Source: a virus. From it: a DNA stretch of 48,585 nucleotides. The stretch covers positions 1 through 48,585 of the IMG/VR virus record IMGVR_UViG_3300021959_000003; one strand, given 5' to 3'. The notes below the pieces were generated by a model. The model made no database searches, was not told the DNA's origin, and was given only the letters and a program-made list of their open reading frames with translations. The first letter of the stretch is position 1; every line of letters begins with the position of its first letter. Below are positions 11,556 to 19,492 of the stretch, piece after piece. A program made the translations under genes and the position numbers.

Positions 11556-13153
11556 TGTCTCAGGCATTTGGCTTTTCGTCAAAAGGAGGGTTAAACACAA
11601 ACCTAAACTCTTTAGAGCTTTTAGGTAATCCCGGTTTTGCCACAACGCTAATTAATTTTGAAGTAGATACAGATGGTGGGTATCGCCGCATAAATGGTTT
11701 TACACCTTATGGTGGGGCTTCTGCTACAAGACCAGAAGCTTCAACTCCTATTCTTGGTCTTTTTCCATATGGACTGGGCGTAGTGGCTGTTGTAGGTTCT
11801 TCTATTTATTATACTGAAGATGGAATAAGTTGGACACAAATAAATTATGACACGGGCCATGCTGGTGTAACAGAGGCCAACCTAAGCTCTCAAACAGAAT
11901 TAGATCGTCCCAACCAAGAACAAGCACAATTTGTTTTAACTAGAGCGCCGACAGGCCATACTACAAGTGAGTATGGTGCTTTGACAATTGCAACGGGTGC
12001 AGACAAAGTAGCGCATTTTCATATTGATGGTACAGGCGCAGGAAGACTTTTTGTTTATGAAGAAATTAGTACGCCTGCGGCTGGACGTTATATTGAAAGT
12101 CACGATAAACATTTAATTGTTATAGATACTGAAAACGCACCAAGCACAGTTTATTGGTCGGCTACAAACGATGATAGAGCATTTACAGGTACAGGTTCTG
12201 GTGCGGCTTCTATTTCAGACAAAATAACAGGCATAAAAAGCTTTCGTGATTCTCTTTATATTTTTTGTCAAAATACAATTCATCGTTTAGATGATATTAA
12301 TGGTACGCCGGTAATTGTACAAATTACAAATAACATTGGCTGTTTAAGCGCCTATAGCATTCAAGAAATTGGCGGCGACCTTTTGTTTTTAAGCCCGGAC
12401 GGTATCCGTACTGTTGCGGGTACTGCAAGAATCGGGGACGTTGAATTAAGTTCTGTTTCACGACAAATACAAAGTATTGTTGGAGATTTAGGAAACGCTA
12501 TTAATTCTTATACTATTAGTAGCTGTGTTGTTCGTAATAAATCTCAATATCGTTTATTTTATTCTGGGCCTGCACAAAGCCCCTCAGATGCCAGAGGAAT
12601 AATTGGAACTTTTACAGGTCAAAATTTTGAATGGTCTGAAACAAAAGGAATACAAGCTTTTGGCTTAACTTCATACTTAGATATAAATGGCATTGAAAAA
12701 ATATATCATGGTGATAAAGATGGTTATATCTATAATCATGATACTGGAAATAGTTTTTTAAAAGAAGGTTCAGAACAAAATATACTAGCAACTTATGAAA
12801 CTTCAGATCTTGACTTTGGTGACATTGGAACTAAAAAAACTTTAAAATATGTTAGACTTTCAATTTCTCCTGAAGGAGCTGTTGAGCCTGTATTAAGAGT
12901 TAGATACGATTATAAATCTACAACAATACCACAACCAAATGATTATACTATAACAGGCATTCCTCTTCCAGCAATTTTTGGAAGTTCTGTTTTTGGTACG
13001 GCAACATTTGGAGGTACTAATGATCCAATGGTTAGGCAAACAGTAGAAGGATCTGGACACACCGTAAGTTTCCGCATAAGAACTGATAACAAAGTTTTAC
13101 CTTATGCAATAAATGGTTTTTATATAGATTATATGCCATCAGGTAGGAGATAA
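11555..13153 (+). CDS. Tail nozzle / stabilisation protein
   Basis: The 532-residue protein likely forms the tail nozzle, comparable to P22 gp10 or T7 gp12. It is beta-rich, with blocks typical of this family: GGLNTNLNSLELLGNPGFAT at the start, a glycine-rich propeller-like body, SPDGIRTVAGTARIGD at about residue 280, and a late PLPAIFGSSVFGTATFGG. It sits between adaptor and fibre genes. Assignment is by position and sequence style. Confidence 0.8.
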   Translation: MSQAFGFSSKGGLNTNLNSLELLGNPGFATTLINFEVDTDGGYRRINGFTPYGGASATRPEASTPILGLFPYGLGVVAVVGSSIYYTEDGISWTQINYDTGHAGVTEANLSSQTELDRPNQEQAQFVLTRAPTGHTTSEYGALTIATGADKVAHFHIDGTGAGRLFVYEEISTPAAGRYIESHDKHLIVIDTENAPSTVYWSATNDDRAFTGTGSGAASISDKITGIKSFRDSLYIFCQNTIHRLDDINGTPVIVQITNNIGCLSAYSIQEIGGDLLFLSPDGIRTVAGTARIGDVELSSVSRQIQSIVGDLGNAINSYTISSCVVRNKSQYRLFYSGPAQSPSDARGIIGTFTGQNFEWSETKGIQAFGLTSYLDINGIEKIYHGDKDGYIYNHDTGNSFLKEGSEQNILATYETSDLDFGDIGTKKTLKYVRLSISPEGAVEPVLRVRYDYKSTTIPQPNDYTITGIPLPAIFGSSVFGTATFGGTNDPMVRQTVEGSGHTVSFRIRTDNKVLPYAINGFYIDYMPSGRR

Positions 13154-13155
13154 TA

Positions 13156-16071
13156 ATGGCTCAAAACTATACACGACAAAGTTCATTTGCAGATGGCGAT
13201 ACAATTACTGCGGCATTATTTAATGATGAATATAATCAGCTTGTAAATACGTTTGCTTACTCTAGTACAAGTGCGGCCTCTACGGGCCATAGACACGATG
13301 GCACTGCTGGAGAAGGTGGAAATATTCCGCAAATAGGCGATTTAGATTTTAATAACAAAATTGTTGTTGATGATACTAACAATCGGTGGGGCTTTTTTGT
13401 TGAAGTTTCTAGTGCCGCTGTAGAACAAATTCGCATTCAAGATGGTGCTATTGTTCCTGTAACAGATAATGATATTGATCTTGGAAGTGCTTCATTAGAA
13501 TTTAAAAATCTTTATATTGATGGCACTGCTACTATTGATGATCTAACTGTAGATGCTTCTGCCGTTATTGGAAGCACATTAAATGTTTCGGGCACTACAA
13601 CTCTTTCGGGAGATGTAACACTTGGAGATGCGTCAACAGATACTCTTGTTATTAATGCTCTTGTTAATTCTAATTTTGTTCCCGAAACAGATAGTCTTTG
13701 GAATCTTGGTAGCATTTCGCTTTATTGGGCAAATGCTTATATTGATGCTATTACTACCACAGGAGACATAACAGTTGGTGGCAATATTACTGTTACAGGA
13801 AATGCCACAATAAATGGAAATCTTACTTTTGGTAATTCTGATACTGACTCTATTACAATTACTGCTGACATTGCTTCAAACTTAACGCCTAATACTGACG
13901 ATACTTATGATATTGGAAGCTCTACAAAAGAGTGGCGAAATCTTTATATTGACGGTACAGCTAACATTGATAGCCTTGTAGCTGATACTGCTGATATTAA
14001 TGCAGGCACAATTGATAATACTGTTATTGGTGGCACAACAGCCGTTGCAGGCTCATTCACAACAGCAACAGCAACAACTGGAAATATTACAAATGTTAAT
14101 GCGACAACGGTTGATACAACTAATATTGAAGTTACAAACATCAAAGCAAAAGACGGTACTTCAGCAGGCTCTATTGCAGATTCTACTGGTATTGTCACTA
14201 TTGCTAGTTCTGTTTTAACGACTACTGATATTAATGGCGGCACGATAGATGCTACAGCAATTGGTAGCTCAACAGCCTCTACAGGAGCCTTTACAAGTAT
14301 TACAGCGTCTACTACGCTGGGAGTTACAGGAGAATCAACTCTTGCCAGCGCAACAGTTAGCGACCTTACTTCAGGTAGGGTGGTTCTTGTAGGAACTGCT
14401 GGCTCTATAGAAGATAGCGGTAATTTAACTTTTGATGGCTCAACACTAACAGTAGTTGGGACAGCAGATGTTGATACTCTTATTATTGGTACTTCTACTG
14501 GTGTTACTGCGGTCGATACAGACCTTAGTAGTGTCTCAGCCTCTGATGATACACTTGCTTCTGCAAAGGCTATAAAAACCTACATAGATTCTCAAGTAAC
14601 TGCACAAGACCTAGACTTCCAAGGGGATGCGGGCGGTGCACTAAGCATTGACTTAGATTCTGAAACACTAACAATTGCTGGCGGTGCGGGTATTGATACA
14701 ACTGGCGCGACTAATACGCTGACGGTTGCTATTGATTCTACAGTTACTACGCTTACGGGTACGCAAACGCTTACAAACAAAACTTTAACATCTCCTGTAC
14801 TTAATACAGGCGTATCAGGAACCGCTGTTCTTGATGATGATACGTTTGCTACAGCAAGTGATACGACCTTAGCAACTTCAGAATCTATTAAGGCTTATGT
14901 AGATTCTCAGGGCAGTAGTACATTAGACTCACTTACAGACACTAACATTACTGCACCCGCAGACGCCTCTTTGTTATTTTATGACACGGATACAGCAAAG
15001 TGGATTGATAATGTTGTATCTGGCGATATAACAATTGCTGATACTGGCGTAGCGGCTATTAGCTCTGGGGTTATTGTTAATGACGACGTTAATGCCAGTG
15101 CCGCTATAAGCGTTTCTAAGACTGCTTTGGTTGATGGTACGGGTCTTACCCTTACTGGCGATACTTTGTCTGTAGACGCTTCTCAGACGCAAATAACGGC
15201 AGTGGGCACAATTGGTACAGGAACTTGGCAAGGCACAGCGATTGCAAATGCTTATGTTGATAATGATCTTACAATCTCTGGAGGCACTGTAGACAATACG
15301 GTTATTGGTGGCACTACAGCCGCCGCAGGCACGTTTACTAATTTAACGGCCTCTGGCACTGTGAGTTTTCCAGATAACAGTATTTCTGGCGACGATATAG
15401 ACGGCGGCACTATCTCTAACTTTGCCTCTACAGGCATCGACGATAACGCCACCAGCACTGCAATTACGATTGATTCTAGCCAAGAGGTTGGAATTGGCGT
15501 AACAGCACCCCAAGCTCTTTTTCATGCAAGAAAAAGTACCGCAGTTGCGGCTGAGTTAGAAGTCGGTAGATTTGAAACATACCTTAATAGTGGAACAAAC
15601 GGGCAACAGATTTTAAAAATACTAGAAAACAATCTCGTTAGTGGTAGTGGTGGTCAATATTCTCGGCTTGAGTCTGTATTTATTAATAGTGTCGGGTCTA
15701 CGCTAGACGCAGGCTTTGAGTTTGGTGGCAACTCTGCTGGTAGCTATATGACCATTGACTCCAGCGGCACGGTGCAATTTCAAAACGCCATTGAAGAACA
15801 GCAATACAGCTTAACAGGAACAGCGATTGACCCGTCTAACGGTACAATCCAGTACAAGACGCTAGGTGCAAACACGACGTTTACGGAGTCTTTGGCTAAC
15901 GGCGAGTATGTCACGCTGATGATTGACGATGGGGCTGGCTACACGATTACATGGCCTACAACTACATGGGTTGGCGGCTCTGCTCCTACGCTAGCGACAA
16001 CGGGTTATAACGTGATTGAGCTATGGCACGTTAATGGCACTTTGTACGGCGCATTTGTAGGCGCGGCGTAA
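13156..16071 (+). CDS. Long tail fibre with internal repeats
   Basis: The 971-residue fibre is Thr/Ser/Asp/Ile-rich and predicted to be trimeric beta-helical. Three repeats of about 30 residues begin near 100, 175 and 244 (pattern TDxxxxLGSxxxxxxNxYID). A second family occurs near 282, 360 and 708 (GTIDNTVIGGTT-like). Two SIKAYVDSQ-like blocks follow DDTLA/TTLA. The last 80 residues (for example GEYVTLMIDDGAGYTITWP) form a C-terminal domain common to marine phage fibres. It binds the host surface. Repeats at DNA level make it prone to recombination. AGGAG precedes the ATG. Confidence 0.88.
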   Translation: MAQNYTRQSSFADGDTITAALFNDEYNQLVNTFAYSSTSAASTGHRHDGTAGEGGNIPQIGDLDFNNKIVVDDTNNRWGFFVEVSSAAVEQIRIQDGAIVPVTDNDIDLGSASLEFKNLYIDGTATIDDLTVDASAVIGSTLNVSGTTTLSGDVTLGDASTDTLVINALVNSNFVPETDSLWNLGSISLYWANAYIDAITTTGDITVGGNITVTGNATINGNLTFGNSDTDSITITADIASNLTPNTDDTYDIGSSTKEWRNLYIDGTANIDSLVADTADINAGTIDNTVIGGTTAVAGSFTTATATTGNITNVNATTVDTTNIEVTNIKAKDGTSAGSIADSTGIVTIASSVLTTTDINGGTIDATAIGSSTASTGAFTSITASTTLGVTGESTLASATVSDLTSGRVVLVGTAGSIEDSGNLTFDGSTLTVVGTADVDTLIIGTSTGVTAVDTDLSSVSASDDTLASAKAIKTYIDSQVTAQDLDFQGDAGGALSIDLDSETLTIAGGAGIDTTGATNTLTVAIDSTVTTLTGTQTLTNKTLTSPVLNTGVSGTAVLDDDTFATASDTTLATSESIKAYVDSQGSSTLDSLTDTNITAPADASLLFYDTDTAKWIDNVVSGDITIADTGVAAISSGVIVNDDVNASAAISVSKTALVDGTGLTLTGDTLSVDASQTQITAVGTIGTGTWQGTAIANAYVDNDLTISGGTVDNTVIGGTTAAAGTFTNLTASGTVSFPDNSISGDDIDGGTISNFASTGIDDNATSTAITIDSSQEVGIGVTAPQALFHARKSTAVAAELEVGRFETYLNSGTNGQQILKILENNLVSGSGGQYSRLESVFINSVGSTLDAGFEFGGNSAGSYMTIDSSGTVQFQNAIEEQQYSLTGTAIDPSNGTIQYKTLGANTTFTESLANGEYVTLMIDDGAGYTITWPTTTWVGGSAPTLATTGYNVIELWHVNGTLYGAFVGAA

Positions 16072-16730
16072 TGCTTAGAAATAAAATGATAAGGGCGGCG
16101 ATACCAAAGGGTAGCCCTATTAGCTTTGTAGACGCTACACAGGGGACAGGGGCTTCTGGAAGCACCGGAACCATCACAGTGTCTACCGACGATCTTGCGT
16201 TGCTTTTTTCACACGGGAAAATTGCAGACGATCTTAACGTTTATTCCTACGGCGGCACATCAAGTCTGGGATCGCTAACCAGCGTCATTGCTCAAGGCGC
16301 TACAACGGGAGCAAGCGGAAACGACTACCTAAACATAGCCTCCAGCGTCCCAGTGAGTAGCGGCGGCACATTGAACATGACGGAGCAAGGCGGCAGAGAG
16401 GCGGGATATGGCATTTTGGCTGTTGATGGCGGCGCAAATACGTCGGTTGATGCGGCAACTAGCGGTAGCATATCGGTGTCCTCCGTAACAACAGACGATG
16501 TGATCGTTATTTACGAAACAACTCAATCTTTTGGCGGGGCGGCAGTGCCTAGCACCCCGTCGGGCTATACATCAGCTTTCAGCCATTCTTTTACTACAGG
16601 CAAAGGCGGCGGGACGCAGTATTGGGCCTGTAGGGTAAGCTACAAAACTGGCGCATCTGGAACAGTAGCACATACGGTGACTACTGCTGGGAGCTACAAC
16701 GGTGGAGCAATAATAAGGATTTACAACTAA
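16071..16730 (+). CDS. Gly/Ser-rich receptor-binding or fibre-tip protein
   Basis: The 219-residue protein is beta-rich and full of Gly, Ser and Thr, with GASGSTGTITVSTDDLALLF near the start and AGSYNGGAIIRIYN at the end. It overlaps the fibre stop (TAATG) and precedes a chaperone-like gene. Its G+C content looks higher than that of the surrounding genes, suggesting exchange. It could be the adhesive tip that decides host range. Confidence 0.7.
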   Translation: MLRNKMIRAAIPKGSPISFVDATQGTGASGSTGTITVSTDDLALLFSHGKIADDLNVYSYGGTSSLGSLTSVIAQGATTGASGNDYLNIASSVPVSSGGTLNMTEQGGREAGYGILAVDGGANTSVDAATSGSISVSSVTTDDVIVIYETTQSFGGAAVPSTPSGYTSAFSHSFTTGKGGGTQYWACRVSYKTGASGTVAHTVTTAGSYNGGAIIRIYN

Positions 16731-17233
16731 TGACGTATTTTGAATTTCCATACTGCAAGGTCGTTGATGGCGTGGCTACTGCCTGCACCATTGACCAAGT
16801 AAAAAAAGACAACCCAAACGTATCGTTTCCTGCTGTTGTGTCCAACGAAACGCTTGCGGATTACGGCTTTTACCCGCTAAACCACGACTCACAAACGGCG
16901 TTTGACGTTGTAGAGCGCGGCCCTATTGAGGAGCGCAACGGCGAGTGGTGGCAAACGTACACGGGCAGGGACAAGACGCCAGAAGAAAAGCGTACCACTA
17001 TGGTTGTTACGATGCGGCAGGCTAGATTGGCCTTGCTTGCTCAAGGCTATCTGCCGCAGGTACAGGATGCGCTTGCGCTGATTCCAGAACCAGACAAGTC
17101 AAAAGTGCAAATTGAATGGGAGTATGCGTCTACGGTAGAGCGAAACTCCGTTTGGATTGCTGTGATGACCCCTGCGCTTGGTTTAGATGATGAGGCAATG
17201 GACGATCTGTTTGAATTAGCCGCGACATTGTAA
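16730..17233 (+). CDS. Tail fibre assembly-like protein
   Basis: The 167-residue protein ends with a module known from tail-fibre accessory proteins: MRQARLALLAQG, then IEWEYASTVERNSVWI and LDDEAMDDLFELAATL. The N-terminal half contains a WWQTYTGRDKTPEEK-like stretch often seen before this module. It probably helps fold or attach the fibre. It overlaps the previous stop as TAATG, indicating coupled translation with the tip protein. Confidence 0.75.
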   Translation: MTYFEFPYCKVVDGVATACTIDQVKKDNPNVSFPAVVSNETLADYGFYPLNHDSQTAFDVVERGPIEERNGEWWQTYTGRDKTPEEKRTTMVVTMRQARLALLAQGYLPQVQDALALIPEPDKSKVQIEWEYASTVERNSVWIAVMTPALGLDDEAMDDLFELAATL

Positions 17234-17244
17234 GGCGGCATACA

Positions 17245-17514
17245 GTGGTAGAAGAACATAGGCTAGATCGCATTGAACAAAAATTAGATAGATTATCTGA
17301 AACTGTTGCACAAATTGCTCGCGTTGAAGAACAACTGTTGTCTGTATTTAAAAGACTAGACAGGCATGAAAAAAGACTAGACGAGCAAGAAGATGATATA
17401 CAAGAAATAACAGAAGAGTTGATAGTTTATTCTAAAGCTGTTAAAATGTCAGAAAGGTTGTTTTGGATAATTATATCTTTAACAGCTACAACGATGGTTT
17501 ATTTTGTTAGATAA
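17245..17514 (+). CDS. Coiled-coil membrane protein, XhlA/Rz-like
   Basis: The 89-residue protein has a long heptad-patterned coiled coil (RLDRIEQKLDRLSETV onward) and one C-terminal transmembrane segment (LFWIIISLTATTMVYFV). This matches the shape of hemolysin XhlA-type phage proteins in lysis cassettes. The start is GTG at 17245, with AAGG upstream. It opens the lysis-like cluster. Confidence 0.75.
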   Translation: MVEEHRLDRIEQKLDRLSETVAQIARVEEQLLSVFKRLDRHEKRLDEQEDDIQEITEELIVYSKAVKMSERLFWIIISLTATTMVYFVR

Positions 17515-17525
17515 ATGGAGTTACT

Positions 17526-17789
17526 ATGAATAAGTTTGTACGATATATGGTTCATGTTGGTGATGCAACAAGTCAGCTTATTAATACAGCTATCTTGTTG
17601 TCTGATAATCCAAATGAGTCTATTTCGGGCAGAGCATATCGGTTAAATGATCAACCGGGATGGAAGCAAGCAGAACAAGTTATTAATTTTGTTTTTCAAG
17701 GATGGAACGAAGCACACTGTAAGCAAGCATTTTTAAATGATATTGCTCGCGCTAAACAGTTGTTGGGGCACAAGGAGAAGGCAGAATGA
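17526..17789 (+). CDS. Conserved-looking lysis-region protein
   Basis: The 87-residue protein reads MNKFVRYMVHVGDATSQLIN, with DNPNESISGRAYR and a Trp/His/Cys-containing C-terminal half. I recall similar short proteins next to holin or endolysin genes in many phages, with no agreed function. GGAG precedes the ATG. Its stop overlaps the lipoprotein ATG (ATGA), which suggests joint translation. Confidence 0.75.
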   Translation: MNKFVRYMVHVGDATSQLINTAILLSDNPNESISGRAYRLNDQPGWKQAEQVINFVFQGWNEAHCKQAFLNDIARAKQLLGHKEKAE

Positions 17790-18550
17790 AAAGTTTTATT
17801 ATTGTTGTAAGTCTATTATTTTTAACGGCGTGTGCGTCTAATTCTACACAATACTACGAAGCTGTTCAAAAGGCCGCTGAAGCCAATGCAAAGGCTTCTC
17901 AGGCTAAGTTTGATGCACTGGCTACTATAGCCTCTAGTGGTGACGGACAGGCCGCTAGTGCCGCTGTAATGGCTCTGGCGCTATCTAGCACTCCTATGGC
18001 TCAACCAATCCCACAACAGTCTGAAGCACTTCAGTGGGCCTCAATTCTTGCAAGCCCCGTAACTTCTTTAGGCATGATGTGGATGCAAGCTGACTCAGCT
18101 AAAACTATGGCTCGTTATAGTAGTCAAGTTGATCTTGCGCGTGTGCAGGCTACTTCTGCGGATAATCAAGCTCTTTATGGAGCCTTTGTAAATGCTAATG
18201 CTATTACAGGTGATGTGGCTAATATAGGGCTGACACAAATGGGGACTGCTTTGGGTAATGTAGACTATACTCCATTTATTGATGGTATGGTTACATTAGG
18301 CACAACGGGGATGGGAAGCCTAGTAGATTTAGGTACGGCAGGATTTGATGCTAATACAGCTATTGCTACTACAGGCATGAATAATCTTGTGGGGCTTGGC
18401 GATATTGCTATTGGTGCTGTTGAAACCGTAGGCATTCAAGGCATGACAAATCTTTATGCTACTAACCAAGCTTGGTTAGATTATGCAACAGCTAACTCTT
18501 GTACAATCACAACCGATGCTGATGGCAAGTTAGTAGTAACTTGTAATTAA
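17786..18550 (+). CDS. Phage-encoded lipoprotein
   Basis: The 254-residue protein has a signal peptide with lipobox LTAC (Cys about residue 16), so it should be lipidated and anchored in a membrane. The mature part is Ala/Gly/Thr-rich, with repeated short segments such as ITTGMNNLVGLG-like units. In a lysis cluster it could be an outer-membrane-spanning spanin subunit, although it is much longer than typical Rz1. A superinfection-exclusion lipoprotein is an alternative. Confidence 0.75.
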   Translation: MKSFIIVVSLLFLTACASNSTQYYEAVQKAAEANAKASQAKFDALATIASSGDGQAASAAVMALALSSTPMAQPIPQQSEALQWASILASPVTSLGMMWMQADSAKTMARYSSQVDLARVQATSADNQALYGAFVNANAITGDVANIGLTQMGTALGNVDYTPFIDGMVTLGTTGMGSLVDLGTAGFDANTAIATTGMNNLVGLGDIAIGAVETVGIQGMTNLYATNQAWLDYATANSCTITTDADGKLVVTCN

Positions 18551-18551
18551 A

Positions 18552-18935
18552 ATGTGGCAAACACTTATTGCACCAATTGCAAATTTAATAGGGGGCTACT
18601 TAAATAATAAACATGAACAGGCCCAAGCAAAACACCAAGCTAAATTACAGGTTATCCAGAACGACGCTGATTGGGAAACCAAGATGGCTGAAGCCTCTAA
18701 TAATAGCTGGAAAGACGAGTTTTGGACTATTGTTTTGGCAATTCCTTTGTTTGCTGTTGGTTGGGGTGTCGTTGTTGATGATCTGCATATTGTGGATCGG
18801 GTACATAACAGCTTTAGTGCTTTGGCTACTTTACCTGAGTGGTATCAATATTTACTCTTCCTTGCAGTAAGTGCTTCTTTTGGTATTCGTGGTGCTGATA
18901 AATTAATGCAGTTGAGAAAAAAGAATGACACCTGA
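18552..18935 (+). CDS. Holin, 3TM type
   Basis: The 127-residue protein has an amphipathic N-terminus, a charged helix and two clear membrane segments (FWTIVLAIPLFAVGWGVVV and YQYLLFLAVSASFGI); a third is possible at residues 3-15. The WKDEFW motif and the late SFGIRGADK fit the 3TM holin family described from gene-transfer agents (PF11351 as I recall). It would form the inner-membrane holes that release the endolysin. It overlaps the next gene. Confidence 0.75.
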   Translation: MWQTLIAPIANLIGGYLNNKHEQAQAKHQAKLQVIQNDADWETKMAEASNNSWKDEFWTIVLAIPLFAVGWGVVVDDLHIVDRVHNSFSALATLPEWYQYLLFLAVSASFGIRGADKLMQLRKKNDT

Positions 18936-19125
18936 ACAGTTAGATGATTGGCGTATTGCTCCAAGAATTTTAATAATTACAATGACCTTTATGACCTATA
19001 GAGTTGTAGAATGGTTTATGGCTTTACCTGATCCTAGTACAGAACAAGCGGCTCTTGTGTCTGTAATGACAGGAGCTTTAACGGGAGCTTTTGGTTTATT
19101 TTTAGGTAGAAGCGAAAAGCGTTGA
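18925..19125 (+). CDS. Small membrane protein of the lysis cassette
   Basis: The 66-residue product has two hydrophobic segments (ILIITMTFMTYRVVEWFM and VMTGALTGAFGLFLG) joined by a short loop rich in Pro/Ser/Glu. This two-helix layout suits a second holin or antiholin. The ATG lies inside the end of the 3TM holin gene, and its stop overlaps the endolysin TTG. Compact overlap supports a functional lysis operon. Confidence 0.75.
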   Translation: MTPEQLDDWRIAPRILIITMTFMTYRVVEWFMALPDPSTEQAALVSVMTGALTGAFGLFLGRSEKR

Positions 19126-19481
19126 AGTATTTTACAGAAAAAGAATTAGCTTGTCAACACTGTGGCAAGTATAAATTTGATGAAGAATTTTTAAAGGTTT
19201 TAAATAACATTAGACATGAATGTGGTTTTCCTTTTGTTATTAGCTCTGGGTATAGATGTATTGAACACCCTATAGAGGCTTCTAAAGCTCGTGCAGGCGC
19301 ACATACTACAGGCTGTGCAGTTGATATAGCTGTAACTGGGGATAAAGCTTTAAAGGTTCTTGAAGTAGCCATAAAGCATGGCATAAAAAGAATAGGAATA
19401 AATCAAAAAGGTAACGGACGTTTTATACACTTAGATATGGCAGAAGATGCTTTTCCTTCTCCTGCTATCTGGTCGTACTGA
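19122..19481 (+). CDS. Endolysin, M15-family peptidase
   Basis: The 119-residue enzyme should cut peptide cross-links of peptidoglycan. Zinc ligands of the M15A/VanY-type fold are visible: His61 and Asp68 in GAHTTGCAVDIA and His103 in FIHLDM. SSGYRC lies before them. An extra CQHCG pair is at residues 11-15. Translation starts at TTG, overlapping the previous stop (TTGA). It lacks a signal peptide, so it depends on the holin. Confidence 0.9.
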   Translation: MKYFTEKELACQHCGKYKFDEEFLKVLNNIRHECGFPFVISSGYRCIEHPIEASKARAGAHTTGCAVDIAVTGDKALKVLEVAIKHGIKRIGINQKGNGRFIHLDMAEDAFPSPAIWSY

Positions 19482-19492
19482 GGAAAATATAA

